40,204 bases of DNA, taken from positions 1-40,204 of the forward strand of contig NZ_VZZK01000021.1 of the NCBI RefSeq assembly GCF_008806385.1, read 5' to 3'. The notes under the pieces were generated by a model. The model was not told the DNA's origin and made no database searches. It saw only the letters and a program-made list of their open reading frames with translations. Shown in pieces: positions 7,955 through 17,224 of this stretch (position 1 is the first letter of the stretch; each line of letters opens with the position of its first letter). The DNA is from Methylobacterium soli (lineage in GTDB: Bacteria > Pseudomonadota > Alphaproteobacteria > Rhizobiales > Beijerinckiaceae). Both the position numbers and the translations under genes were made by a program.

Positions 7955-9460
7955 ATGCCGGCCTATCGCGCCCTGGAGCGCCGCTTCGCGCGGCTCGCCG
8001 CCCTGCAGGATGCCGCCGGGATCCTCGGCTGGGATGCCCAGACCCTGATGCCCGAGGGGGCGGCCGGCGGGCGGGCCGACCAGCTCGCCGTCCTGAAGGG
8101 CCTCGCCCACGACCTCCTGACCGGCCCCGAGACCGCGGACGGGCTCGCGGCCGCGGAAGACGAGGCGGCGGACGAGGCCGCGGAGCTCGGCCCCTGGGAG
8201 CGGGCGAACCTGCGCGAGATGCGCCGCGCCCATATCCACGCGGCGGCGGTGCCGCGCGATCTCGTCGAGGCGAGCTCGCGCGCCGTGTCGCGGGCCGAGA
8301 TGACGTGGCGCGAAGCCCGCCGCACCGCCGATTTCGCCCTCCTGGCGCCGGACCTCGCCGCGGTGCTGCGGCTGCAGCGGGAGATCGCCGCCGCCAAGGG
8401 CGCGGCCCTCGGCCTCGCGCCCTACGACGCGCTCCTCGACGGCTACGATCCCGGGATGCGCCGGGCCCGGATCGATCCGCTCTTCGCGGACCTGCGCGCC
8501 TGGCTCCCCGATCTCGTGGCGCGGGCGCGGGCGCGCCAGGACGCGGAGGCGCCGGCCCTGCCCCTCGACGGCCCGTTCCCGGTCGATCTCCAGCGCGCCA
8601 TCGGCCTCGTCCTGATGGAGGCGGCGGGGTTCGACTTCGACCGCGGACGCCTCGACATCAGCCTGCATCCCTTCTGCGGCGGCGCCACCGACGACGTGCG
8701 CATCACCACGCGCTACGACGAATCCGACGTCACCCGCGCCCTGATGGGCGTGCTGCACGAGACCGGCCACGCCCTCTACGAGCAGGGCCGCCCGGCCGCC
8801 TTCCGCCACCAGCCCGTGGGGGCCGCGCGCGGCATGAGCCTGCACGAGAGCCAGTCGCTCATCGTCGAGATGCAGGCCTGCCGCACGGCCGAATTCGCCG
8901 GCTACCTCGCGCCGCTCCTCGCCCGCACCTTCGGTCGCGACGGGGGCGCCTGGAGCGCGGAGAACCTCCACCGCCTCTACACCCGGGTCGAGCCCGGCTT
9001 CATCCGGGTCGATGCCGACGAGGCGACCTACCCGGCCCATATCCTGCTGCGCTACGAGATCGAGACCGCCATGATCGCGGGCGACCTCGCCGTGGCGGAT
9101 CTCCCGGGCGCCTTCAATGACGGCCTGCGCGACCTCCTCGGGCTACACGTCCCGAACGACCGGGTCGGCTGCCTGCAGGACATCCACTGGCCCGGCGGCG
9201 CCTGGGGCTATTTCCCGACCTACACCTTGGGCGCCCTGGCGGCGGCCCAGCTCTTCCGGGCCGCGCGCGGGGCCGAGCCCGGCCTGCTGCCGGCCCTCGG
9301 CCGGGGCGATTTCACGCCGCTGCGGACCTGGCTGCGCCACCACGTGCACGCGCAGGGCAGCCTGCTCGAAACCGACGCGCTCCTGGAGGCCGCCACGGGC
9401 CGGCCCCTCGGGACAGAGGATTTCCGCGCCCATCTCGAAGCGCGCTACGCGCCGGCCTGA
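7955..9460 (+). CDS. M32-family carboxypeptidase (Taq type)
   Basis: A 501-residue zinc metallocarboxypeptidase. The zinc motif HETGH is at residues 268-272 and the third ligand is probably Glu298 in SLHESQS. Other M32 signatures are AGILGWDAQTLMP near the N-terminus and DVRITTRYDE just before the active site. Length matches the family (about 495-510). M32 enzymes are cytoplasmic and remove C-terminal residues from peptides. The ATG at 7955 is preceded by GGGAGA at the right distance; a reading from 7901 would add 18 unlikely residues. Starts 78 bases after the threonine aldolase on the same strand, so cotranscription is possible. Confidence 0.92.
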   Translation: MPAYRALERRFARLAALQDAAGILGWDAQTLMPEGAAGGRADQLAVLKGLAHDLLTGPETADGLAAAEDEAADEAAELGPWERANLREMRRAHIHAAAVPRDLVEASSRAVSRAEMTWREARRTADFALLAPDLAAVLRLQREIAAAKGAALGLAPYDALLDGYDPGMRRARIDPLFADLRAWLPDLVARARARQDAEAPALPLDGPFPVDLQRAIGLVLMEAAGFDFDRGRLDISLHPFCGGATDDVRITTRYDESDVTRALMGVLHETGHALYEQGRPAAFRHQPVGAARGMSLHESQSLIVEMQACRTAEFAGYLAPLLARTFGRDGGAWSAENLHRLYTRVEPGFIRVDADEATYPAHILLRYEIETAMIAGDLAVADLPGAFNDGLRDLLGLHVPNDRVGCLQDIHWPGGAWGYFPTYTLGALAAAQLFRAARGAEPGLLPALGRGDFTPLRTWLRHHVHAQGSLLETDALLEAATGRPLGTEDFRAHLEARYAPA

Positions 9461-9536
9461 GGGGCGGCTCGCCCGAGCCACGCTCGCCCGAACCTCTCGA
9501 GCGATGCCGCGTTACGCCGCTGTAGGGAGATGTCCG

Positions 9537-9806
9537 ATGTCCATGCCGAGATTGCTTGCCGCCGCCCTCAGCTTCGGGGCCCTCACGATCCTCCCGGCCG
9601 CGGCCCAGGCGCCGGCCCAGACCGGCACGGGCGGGAGCCCCACCTCGACCGTGACGGCGCCGAACACCTCCTCGGTCGGCCGCACCAAGCCGCCGGGTGC
9701 GGCCGCGGGCGGCGTCGCGCCGGGCGAGCAGACCGCGCGCACGCCCCAGCAGAAGCAGGACGACAAGATCCAGAAGGGCATCTGCATCGGCTGCGGCCCC
9801 AAATAG
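9537..9806 (+). CDS. Small exported protein with a C-terminal CxxC motif
   Basis: An 89-residue protein of unknown function. It begins with a clear Sec signal peptide (PRLLAAALSFGALTILPAAA, cleavage near AQA at about residue 24). The mature part is short, rich in Gly, Thr, Pro and Ala, probably unstructured, and ends in KGICIGCGPK. The terminal CIGC pair could bind metal or form a disulphide after export. GGGAG lies seven bases before the ATG at 9537, which supports this start over longer readings in the same frame. It follows the carboxypeptidase by 76 bases on the same strand. No function can be assigned. Confidence 0.7.
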   Translation: MSMPRLLAAALSFGALTILPAAAQAPAQTGTGGSPTSTVTAPNTSSVGRTKPPGAAAGGVAPGEQTARTPQQKQDDKIQKGICIGCGPK

Positions 9807-9894
9807 GCGCCGCGCCCTCGCCGGCTCCGCATTCCTCCCATCCTGCGGGTGATGGGCGGGCGGGGAGGGCGGCCATCGCGTCGGCGTCGCCGCC

Positions 9895-12800
9895 TCACAA
9901 TTCCAGCACATCGACGCTCGCGCCCAGCCGCTCGCGGGCGAGGTCCGCCACGTGGCGGTGGTGGGTGAACAGGATCGGCTGGACCTGCCCGCCGAACGCC
10001 GCCAGCGCCTCGAGGCCGTGGGCCGTGCGGGCGTCGTCGAAGGTGAGGAAGAGGTCGTCGCCGATGAAGGGCGCGGGTTCGGCGCGCGCCGCGTAATCCT
10101 CCAGATAGGCGAGGCGCAAAGCGAGATAGAACTGGTCGCGGGTGCCCTCGCTCAGGCCCTCCACCGGGACGAGGCCGCCCGCCCCGCGCAGGCCGGCGAG
10201 GCGCGGCGTGTCGGCCTCGTCGTAATCCTGCGTCAGGCCCGCGAAGGCGCCCCCCGTGAGCGCCGCGAACAGGGTGCCGGCACGGGTCAGCAACGGGTCC
10301 TGCTGGCCGGAGCGGTGGCGCCCGATGGCGGTGCCGAGGAGCAGGCTCGCGAGCTTGAGGACGGCCCATTGCCGGGCGGTGGAGTGGATCTCCGCCTCCG
10401 CGGCCTTGCGCTGGGCGAGCGCCAGCTCCGCGCCGATGCCGCCCTCCAGCTCCGTGCGGCGGCGCTCGCCCCGGTCCCGGTCGGCGAAGGCGACCTTGCC
10501 GCGCTGGTCGAGATCCTCGTCATCCATGGCGAGCTGGCGCAGCTGGGCCTCGATCGCGTCGGCCGAGGCGGCTGCGAGGTCGGCCCGCAACCCCGCCTCG
10601 CCGACGCCGTCGGCGGCGCGGGCGAGCTCGGCCCGGCGCCCGGCAAGCTCGCGGCGCAGGGCATCCCGGGCCAGGAGCCGGGCCAGGAGCGCGGCCGGAT
10701 CGGTGTCTACCGGGAGGGAGACCCCCTCGGGCCGCTCGGTCAGGTGCCCCGAGAGGGCGGCGCGCGCCGCCTCCGCGGCCCGGCCCGCCGCCGCCAGGAC
10801 CTCGTCCGCCGCCGCGCGGCGCCGGGCGAGGTCCTGCCGCCGCGTCTCGGCGCGGGAGGCCTCCTGCAGGCGGGCATGGAGCGCCTTCATGGCCGTGCTC
10901 GGGGGCAGGCTCGCGAGATCCGGGGCGAGGCCGCCGGTCAGCCCCGCCACGACCGCCCGATAGGCCTCCATGTCGCGCCGGATGCCGTTGATCCGGCGCA
11001 GGTGGCCGTCGTGCTCGCGCAGGATCGTCGGCACGGCGCGCCAGGCTTCGAGGGCGCTCTCCGCCTCGTCGGGCTCGGCGCCGGGCGGGAGGCCGATGGC
11101 CCGGACCGCCTCGGCCCAGGCCGCGCGCCAGGCGGCTTGCCTGTCCGTCGCCTCCGCGAGCTCCGCCTCGATCCGGGCGATCTGCTCGGCGGTGGCGCGG
11201 GCGCTGGCCTGCGCCTCGCGGGCCGCCTCCCAGGTCGTGGCGAGGGCCGCGACCCGGTCCTCCACCCGCGCGAGGATCAGCCCGACATCGAGCCCGGCGA
11301 GGTCGGGCAGGCCGGCCCGGCGGCTGAGATCCGTCAGGGGCGCGCGGCAGACCTCGATCCGGGCCACGAGGTGATCGTGCTCGGCCCGGCGCGCCTCCAG
11401 GGATTCGTGATCGGCCACCAGGCTCTCGACCTCGGTGAGCCAGGCCGCCATCTCGGCGGGCGGCGTCGGCTCGATTCCGGCGGGCTCCCAGGCCCGGCGC
11501 CAGGCCGCCCAGCCCGCCTCCACGCGCGCGTCGATCGCCGCGAGGCCGGTGCGGGCGGCCTCGGCCTCGGCCTCCTCCGCGTCAAGGCGCAGCAGGTCGG
11601 CGGCCTGCTCGGCCGCGCGGGCCGCGTCCGCCACGAGGTCGTCGGCGCCGCGATCGGCCGCCGCGAGGGCGGTCTCGAAGCGGACGATGTCGGCGGGGCC
11701 GCCCGCGCCGGGCTCGCCCATCGCCGCGGCCCGCAGGGGCGCGAGCAGGCGGTCGCGCTCGGCCCGCAGGGCCAGGAGCTCCGCGCGGGTGGGGATCGGC
11801 CGGCCGGCCTCGCGGCGGCGCAGGCGCTCCCGGGTCTGGGCCAGCGCGCGGGCGGCGGTCTCGCCCCGGTCGAGGATCCGGTTCCGCTCGCGCTCCGCCG
11901 CCTCCATCTCGCGGCCGAAGCGCGCGACCGCCTCGTGCGAGGGGTGACGCAGGCCGGCGAAACGCGGCAGGTCGGCCACCGGCGGCGCGAGCCGGGCCGC
12001 CTGGGCCTGGATCTGCTTGGCCTCCCGCCGGATCGCCGCGTCGAGCGCGTCACGGCGCGCCACGTCGTCGCGCACCGGCGCCAGGGTCTTGAGGTCGGTG
12101 CGCAGGGGCGCCGGATCGATCAGGGGCTCCTCGCCCGCTCGGTCCCGCCGGGACCCCGCGTCGTCGCCGGTCCGGCTGGCGTCGCCGTCCCGGGGCCGGG
12201 TGATGCGGGCATGCTCCGCCCGGCGCTGGGCGCGCTCCGCGGTGATCCGATTGAGGGCGGCGGCGAGGTCCCGGCCGGCGCGGAGCAATCCCTCGATCCG
12301 GGTGCGGGCCGCGTCCGTGGGCTGACGGGTCCGCAGCGCCTCCGCGTCCGGGAGGCCGATGCGGACTTTCAGGCGCTCCAGATCCTGCGCGAAGCCGTCC
12401 GCCTCGCCCTGCAGGCGGGGCAGGTCGATGCCGCCCTTGTCGAAGCGGTCGATGCCGCGGAAACAGTCGAGGATCTCCTCGGACCGGGCGAGGAGGCCCT
12501 CGTCGGCCGGGATGGCGGCGAGGTCGCGGGCGGCAGCCGCGAGGGCCGCCCGCGCCTCGGCCTCGGCGCCGGTCGCGTCCTGGACCTGCGCGAGGCTTTG
12601 CCCGAGGCGCTCGGTCCAGGCCTCCGGCAACGCGGCGAGGTCCGCATCCGCCTCGGCCCGCCCGGTCAGCGCGTCGATCTCGGCCACGAGGGGCGTCACC
12701 CGCTTCAGCCGCTGCAGCCGGGCCTGCTCGGCGGCGATCCGGGCGCGCTCGGCCCGGATCTCGTCGAGCCGGCGCGCGGCCCCCTCGATCTCCTCGTTGA

Positions 12801-13425
12801 GCTCGCGCCAGTCGCCGGAGCGCAGCTCCCCCTGGCGGATCGCCCGGCGGGCCTCGTCGTAGCGCGCGAGCGCCTGGTAGAAGGTGCGGTGCTGGGCGGC
12901 CCGGGGCATGAAGATGTTGGCCGCCTCCTCGTCGAGCCCGGCCTGGAGGGTGGTGTAGCCGCGAAGCCCCGAGGCCGCCGCGAACAGGCTGGCGCCGACC
13001 TCGCCCTCGCTGTTCAGCATCTCGGTCCCGCCCGCCCGCAGGGCCTCTGCGTCGAGGCCGAAGGCGCGGCAGAACACCTCCCGGCTCAAGCCCCCGAGGA
13101 ACGGCGCCAGCGCATCGTCGGGCAGCGCCGCGTCGCTGCCGTCCACGAGGGTGTTCTTGTTGCCCTTGCGGCGGCGGAAGCGCAGCGCCTGCCCGTCCGA
13201 GCCGAGGATCTCGGCCCCGATGCGCATCTGCGGCATGTCGTGCAGGAAGGCGTAGCGGGTGCGCGGCTCGATGCCGAACAGGAGGTCGGTGACGGCGGCG
13301 AGCGCCGAGGTCTTGCCGGCCTCGTTGGCGCCGAGCACCACGTGGAGCCGCGCATCGCGCCGGAAGGTGACGCGCCGGTCCGTGAAGGGGCCGTAGCGCT
13401 CGAGGTCGAGGGAGAGGATGCGCAT
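9895..13425 (-). CDS. SbcC/YhaN-like AAA family ATPase
   Basis: A 1176-residue SMC-like protein. The N-terminal half-ATPase contains a Walker A motif GANEAGKT at residues 32-39. The long middle is Ala/Arg/Glu-rich coiled coil. The C-terminal half holds an ABC-type signature (EGLSEGTRDQFYLALRLAY, near residue 1097) and a Walker B/D-loop (FIGDDLFLTFDDART). These match the YhaN_AAA family, whose Bacillus member acts with the phosphoesterase YhaO, and more broadly SbcC/Rad50. It starts three bases after the stop of the YhaO-like gene, so the two form an operon and very probably a nuclease complex acting on DNA ends. Whether it does SbcCD-type hairpin cleavage is not known. Confidence 0.88.
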   Translation of the reverse strand: MRILSLDLERYGPFTDRRVTFRRDARLHVVLGANEAGKTSALAAVTDLLFGIEPRTRYAFLHDMPQMRIGAEILGSDGQALRFRRRKGNKNTLVDGSDAALPDDALAPFLGGLSREVFCRAFGLDAEALRAGGTEMLNSEGEVGASLFAAASGLRGYTTLQAGLDEEAANIFMPRAAQHRTFYQALARYDEARRAIRQGELRSGDWRELNEEIEGAARRLDEIRAERARIAAEQARLQRLKRVTPLVAEIDALTGRAEADADLAALPEAWTERLGQSLAQVQDATGAEAEARAALAAAARDLAAIPADEGLLARSEEILDCFRGIDRFDKGGIDLPRLQGEADGFAQDLERLKVRIGLPDAEALRTRQPTDAARTRIEGLLRAGRDLAAALNRITAERAQRRAEHARITRPRDGDASRTGDDAGSRRDRAGEEPLIDPAPLRTDLKTLAPVRDDVARRDALDAAIRREAKQIQAQAARLAPPVADLPRFAGLRHPSHEAVARFGREMEAAERERNRILDRGETAARALAQTRERLRRREAGRPIPTRAELLALRAERDRLLAPLRAAAMGEPGAGGPADIVRFETALAAADRGADDLVADAARAAEQAADLLRLDAEEAEAEAARTGLAAIDARVEAGWAAWRRAWEPAGIEPTPPAEMAAWLTEVESLVADHESLEARRAEHDHLVARIEVCRAPLTDLSRRAGLPDLAGLDVGLILARVEDRVAALATTWEAAREAQASARATAEQIARIEAELAEATDRQAAWRAAWAEAVRAIGLPPGAEPDEAESALEAWRAVPTILREHDGHLRRINGIRRDMEAYRAVVAGLTGGLAPDLASLPPSTAMKALHARLQEASRAETRRQDLARRRAAADEVLAAAGRAAEAARAALSGHLTERPEGVSLPVDTDPAALLARLLARDALRRELAGRRAELARAADGVGEAGLRADLAAASADAIEAQLRQLAMDDEDLDQRGKVAFADRDRGERRRTELEGGIGAELALAQRKAAEAEIHSTARQWAVLKLASLLLGTAIGRHRSGQQDPLLTRAGTLFAALTGGAFAGLTQDYDEADTPRLAGLRGAGGLVPVEGLSEGTRDQFYLALRLAYLEDYAARAEPAPFIGDDLFLTFDDARTAHGLEALAAFGGQVQPILFTHHRHVADLARERLGASVDVLEL

Positions 13426-13428
13426 CGG

Positions 13429-14682
13429 CTAGCAGGCCCGGCCGTGGAGGCGGCCGAGGATCACGGCCTCCGCCTCGGCGCAGAGCGCGTCGAGCTCGTC
13501 GGCGAGCGCGCTCTCCTCGTGGCCGAGGCCCCCCGGCATCTTGGCGGCGATCTCGGCGAGCGCCGCCCGGGCGCGGGCCCGGAACTCGGGATCCTGGTCG
13601 AGGGAAGCGAGGAGCGTCGCCGGATCGATCGCCATGGTGCCGCCCGGAGGGCCGGCATGGGGCCTCGTCTCAGGCCGGCCGGTCTCGATCTTCAGCCGCT
13701 CCAGCCAGATGTCCTCGTGGACCCGGTGGGCCGCGGCCTGGATCTCGGCGGTCAGGTTCTCGCGGTCGGCGGCGAGGCGGTCATGGGCGGGCGTCCGCCC
13801 GTGCAGGCGCACCCGCACCGCGACGAGGCGGCCCGCCGCCTCCGCGGCGAGCCCGCGCAGGGCGGTCTCGACCGCCGCGAGGGCGTCCCGCTCGTGCTCC
13901 GCCTCGCTGAGGTCGACCGCGAGGTGGTGGAAGCGGGCATGGTCGACGATGAGCCGGCGGAGCGCCTTGACCCGCCCATCCGCCACCTCGACCGCCACCG
14001 CGCCCTTCGGGCCGCATTCGCGGATCGAGCGGCCCTGCAGGTTGCCGGGGAACACCACGAAGGGATCCTGCGCCAGCTCGGCGTAATCGTGAACATGGCC
14101 GAGCGCCCAATAGGCGTAGCCGCGCCCCGTCAGGTCCGCGACGGAGCAGGGCGCGTAGGTCGCGTGCGCGGCGTGGCCGGTGCAGGAGGTGTGCAGCACC
14201 CCGATATTGAACCAGCCCGGCAGCGGCGCCGGATAGGACAGGGCGTAGTTCTCCTCGACCGCCCGGTTCGGGAAGCTGCGCCCGTGCAGGGCCACCCGCA
14301 GGTGTTCGAGCCGGTGCGTGTCGGCCCGGGTCGTCGGGAAGGTCCGCACCGAATCCGGCAGGGTGATCGCCTTGGTGATCACGCTCTCCGCATCGTGATT
14401 GCCCCGCACCAGGATCACCGGAATGCCGGCCCGGTCGAGCCGCGCCACCTGCCGGGCGAAGAACAGCCCGATCGTGTTATCCGACCAATCCCCGTCATAG
14501 ACGTCGCCCGCCACGATCAGGAACGCGGCGCCGATCTCGATGGCCTGGCTCACCAGATCCTCGAAGGCCCGCCGTCCCGCCGAGGCGAAGCGCCGGGCGA
14601 TGTCGGGGTCCTTCAGGGCGAGCCCGGTCAGCGGACTGCCGAGATGCAGGTCGGCCGCGTGGATAAAGGTGAAATCGTTCAT
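13429..14682 (-). CDS. SbcD/YhaO-like DNA repair metallophosphoesterase
   Basis: A 417-residue calcineurin-like phosphoesterase. The metal-binding motifs are all visible in order: HAADLHLGSPL (residues 9-19), GDVYDGDW, RGNHDAES, LHTSC and GHVHDY. This is the Mre11/SbcD/YhaO layout with a C-terminal capping region. It is the first gene of a two-gene operon with the YhaN-like ATPase, which is the expected partner. No Shine-Dalgarno precedes the ATG, and the start codon lies inside a GTTC-N7-GTTC element, the form of the alphaproteobacterial LexA box. That suggests damage-induced expression (inference). Confidence 0.9.
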   Translation of the reverse strand: MNDFTFIHAADLHLGSPLTGLALKDPDIARRFASAGRRAFEDLVSQAIEIGAAFLIVAGDVYDGDWSDNTIGLFFARQVARLDRAGIPVILVRGNHDAESVITKAITLPDSVRTFPTTRADTHRLEHLRVALHGRSFPNRAVEENYALSYPAPLPGWFNIGVLHTSCTGHAAHATYAPCSVADLTGRGYAYWALGHVHDYAELAQDPFVVFPGNLQGRSIRECGPKGAVAVEVADGRVKALRRLIVDHARFHHLAVDLSEAEHERDALAAVETALRGLAAEAAGRLVAVRVRLHGRTPAHDRLAADRENLTAEIQAAAHRVHEDIWLERLKIETGRPETRPHAGPPGGTMAIDPATLLASLDQDPEFRARARAALAEIAAKMPGGLGHEESALADELDALCAEAEAVILGRLHGRAC

Positions 14683-14691
14683 GAAGTGTTC
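14677..14691. promoter_or_regulatory. LexA-box-like GTTC-N7-GTTC element over the yhaO-like start codon
   Basis: GTTC (14677-14680), seven bases, GTTC (14688-14691) exactly fits the direct-repeat SOS box known for LexA of alphaproteobacteria. A third GTTC follows one base later (14693-14696). The element spans the ATG of the YhaO-like nuclease gene. The function of the operon in DNA-end processing makes SOS control reasonable. An eight-base match can occur by chance, and the position over the start codon is unusual unless the leader is very short. Confidence 0.5.
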
Positions 14692-14900
14692 TGTTCAGAA
14701 ATCCTGTTTCGCACGGATCCTCCGCGCGGGAAACGCCGTCAAGCCACGCCGCCCGGGAACTCGCCGGGTCGCCCAAGCTTCTCCCCGGAACCTTGTCCCA
14801 GCCTCGACAGGAACCGCCCGCAGCGCTTAACCAGAGCGGTACGGACGGGCGCTTCCGGGGCTCCCGTCCCCGTCGTCACAGCGAGGCACGAACCGGCCGC

Positions 14901-15677
14901 ATGCCCGATCACCCGCACGTCCCGCCGCTGGGCTTCCACGCCACGGGCAGCGCCCCGATCCGCGTCGCCACCGGCCCCAGCCGCTCGCGCAAGATCGTGA
15001 GCTGGAACCTGCTGCGCCGCACCGGAGCGGCCGTCGCCGACATCATCGCGTTGATCGAGCAGGAGAATCCCGATCTCCTGCTGATGCAGGAAGCCACCCG
15101 GGACATCGCCGCCCTGCGCGAACGCGTCGGCGGCGTCTATGCCTGGGCGCCGCTGCCCGGGCGCATTCACGGCCCGGCGATCTGGAGCCGACGGCCCTGG
15201 ACGACGCCGCCGACCGTCATCGCTTTGCCCTCCGGCGCTCTGTTCGACCGGGTCTGTCAGGTGCTGAATCTCGGCGATTTCGGCATCGCCAACGTGCATC
15301 TCTCGCACGGCCAGATGCTGAACCGGCGCCAGCTCCGCTGCCTGGAGCGCAACCTGCCGCCCCGCGCCGCGGTGCTCGGCGATTACAACATCGTCGGCCC
15401 GGCGCTGCTCCCGGGGTTCCGCGACGTCGGCCCCCGCCGCCCGACGCACAGCATGGTGGATGTGCTGCCGCTCCGGCTCGACCGCTGCCTCGTGCGGGGC
15501 CTCGTCTGCCACGAGCCGGCGGTGCTGCCGCGCGGCGCCTCGGATCACCGGCCGATCGTCGTGCATCTCACGCCCGCCCCCGAGGAGGTGCGGCGTCCCG
15601 GGCGCACGGTCAAAGGTATGGTAGCAGCAGTCGGACGCCTGCGTCGCGCAGGCGGACGGGCAGCGCACGCGCCTTGA
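14901..15677 (+). CDS. Endonuclease/exonuclease/phosphatase-family protein
   Basis: A 258-residue protein of the EEP (DNase I-like) fold. The catalytic landmarks are present in order: SWNLLRR (Asn), LLMQEAT (metal-binding Glu), IANVHLSHG (His), GDYNIVG (Asp/Asn) and the final SDHRPI (Asp-His pair), so it is probably active. Substrate may be DNA, RNA or a phospholipid/inositol phosphate; the family does not say. The ATG at 14901 was preferred over a TTG at 14793. The gene diverges from the YhaO/YhaN operon and its last 68 bases overlap the end of the convergent phospholipase D gene. Confidence 0.82.
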   Translation: MPDHPHVPPLGFHATGSAPIRVATGPSRSRKIVSWNLLRRTGAAVADIIALIEQENPDLLLMQEATRDIAALRERVGGVYAWAPLPGRIHGPAIWSRRPWTTPPTVIALPSGALFDRVCQVLNLGDFGIANVHLSHGQMLNRRQLRCLERNLPPRAAVLGDYNIVGPALLPGFRDVGPRRPTHSMVDVLPLRLDRCLVRGLVCHEPAVLPRGASDHRPIVVHLTPAPEEVRRPGRTVKGMVAAVGRLRRAGGRAAHAP

Positions 15678-17046
15678 GATCCTCGCGCATCAGGCGGGTC
15701 TCCATCTTGCCGCGCATGAAATGGTCGAGGTCGCGGGCCAGGTTCGTGTCGTAGATCTCGACATTGAGCTCGAAATTCAGCCGGAAGCTGCGCGTGTCCC
15801 AATTGGCGCTGCCGACGAAGCACCATTCCCCGTCGACGACGAGGGCCTTCGAGTGGTCGAAGGGCGGCTCGTCGAGCCAGATCCGCACTCCGCTCTTCAG
15901 GAGCGGATCGATATGGGCCCGGGTCGCCCAGTTGACGAAGCGGTGGTCGCTCCGCCGCGGGATGATGACGTCGACGGTGACGCCGCGGATGGCAGCGAGC
16001 TGGAGCGCGTTGATGACGAGTTCGCCCGGCAGGAAATAGGGCGTGACGAGGCGGACGCTGTGGCGGGCGCAGGCCAAAGCCTCGAGCACCACGAACTCGA
16101 TCTTCTCGACATCCGCATCCGGCCCGGAGGTGACGGCCCGGGCCGTGATTCCGCCGGCGGGAGCGAGGGGCGGGAACCAGCGCGGGCCATCGAGGTCCCC
16201 CCCCATCGCGAAGGCCCAGTCGCTGGCGAAAGCCATCGTGAGCTGCTCGACGACGGGACCATCGAGGCGGAAATGGGTGTCGCGGATCGGGTGCGGCGGG
16301 TTCAGGGCGACGCGGTTGCCGTCCGCGATGTTGAGGCCGCCCGTGAAGGCGATGCATCCGTCGACGATCAGCAGCTTCTTGTGGGTGCGCAGGTTCAGGA
16401 ACGGCATGCGCCAGGGCAGGGCCGAGTGCATGAAGCGCCCGACCGGTATGCCGGCCCGGTGGAGCCGGTGATAGACCCTGGATCCGAAATAGCCCCCGCC
16501 GATGCCGTCGATCAGGACGCAGACCTCGGCGCCGCGCGCCTGCGCCGCCACGAGGGCGTCGCAGAAGGCGCCGCCGATCGTGTCGTCGCGGAAGATGTAG
16601 CTCGAGAGCGCGACGCTCCGCTCGGCGGCCCCCAAGACCTCCAGCATCGCCGGATAGGCCGCGTCGCCGTTCCGGAACATCCGCACGGCGTTGCCCCCGA
16701 GGGAGGGAAGGTCGGTGATCTGGCGCACCGCCTGCTCGAGGGGGCGGAGCGCCGGCGTGACGACCGCTTCGGGCACGCGCGGCTCGCCCGGCTTCGGGGT
16801 GGGCTTCGGCCGCAGGCGCCGGGCGCGGCGGGAGACGCGATTGATGCCGAACAGGGCGTAGAGGCCGGTGCCGAAGAGCGGGGACAGCCAGGCGAGGCCG
16901 ATCCAGCCGATCGCGACGCTGACCTCGCGCTTACGCAGGAGGACGTGCACCGTGACGGCAAGCGCGAGCCCGATTCCCAGCAGGGCCAGGACATCCGCCC
17001 GAATGGCGGACAGGGCTTCGAGCCATCGGTACAGGGCGTTTTCCAA
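15610..17046 (-). CDS. cls: Cardiolipin-synthase-type phospholipase D family protein
   Basis: A 478-residue membrane protein. Two N-terminal transmembrane helices (about residues 15-37 and 44-66) are followed by two phospholipase D domains with intact HKD motifs: HKKLLIVD with downstream GGLNIAD, and HSKALVVD with GSANWD. This is the architecture of bacterial cardiolipin synthases, which join two phosphatidylglycerols, and the first helix pair matches ClsA. A dedicated role in another phosphatidyl transfer is possible. It converges on the EEP gene, and the two coding ends overlap by 68 bases, so the last 22 codons of each are antisense to the other. Confidence 0.88.
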   Translation of the reverse strand: MENALYRWLEALSAIRADVLALLGIGLALAVTVHVLLRKREVSVAIGWIGLAWLSPLFGTGLYALFGINRVSRRARRLRPKPTPKPGEPRVPEAVVTPALRPLEQAVRQITDLPSLGGNAVRMFRNGDAAYPAMLEVLGAAERSVALSSYIFRDDTIGGAFCDALVAAQARGAEVCVLIDGIGGGYFGSRVYHRLHRAGIPVGRFMHSALPWRMPFLNLRTHKKLLIVDGCIAFTGGLNIADGNRVALNPPHPIRDTHFRLDGPVVEQLTMAFASDWAFAMGGDLDGPRWFPPLAPAGGITARAVTSGPDADVEKIEFVVLEALACARHSVRLVTPYFLPGELVINALQLAAIRGVTVDVIIPRRSDHRFVNWATRAHIDPLLKSGVRIWLDEPPFDHSKALVVDGEWCFVGSANWDTRSFRLNFELNVEIYDTNLARDLDHFMRGKMETRLMREDLKARALPVRLRDAGVRLLLPYL

Positions 17047-17224
17047 GGCATCCGCTCAGGCCGCAGAGGCGTCCATCCTTAGGGGAACGGCCTCGGTGGA
17101 GACAGGGCGCAGGCCGGAATATCCTGTTGGCGGGCGGGTGTCCTTAGTCTTGCCGGGTTTGTGAGGGGAAATGGCGTCCCGGGCCGTTCCAGGCGGGATG
17201 GCGGGTGCAGAGGATCGGCAGGAC

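Noticed and set aside
9952..15000. A plus-strand open frame of about 1682 codons running antisense to the YhaN and YhaO genes
   Set aside because: It is a shadow of the codon bias in very GC-rich genes: its composition is arbitrary, it shows no domain, and the minus-strand genes have complete catalytic motifs.
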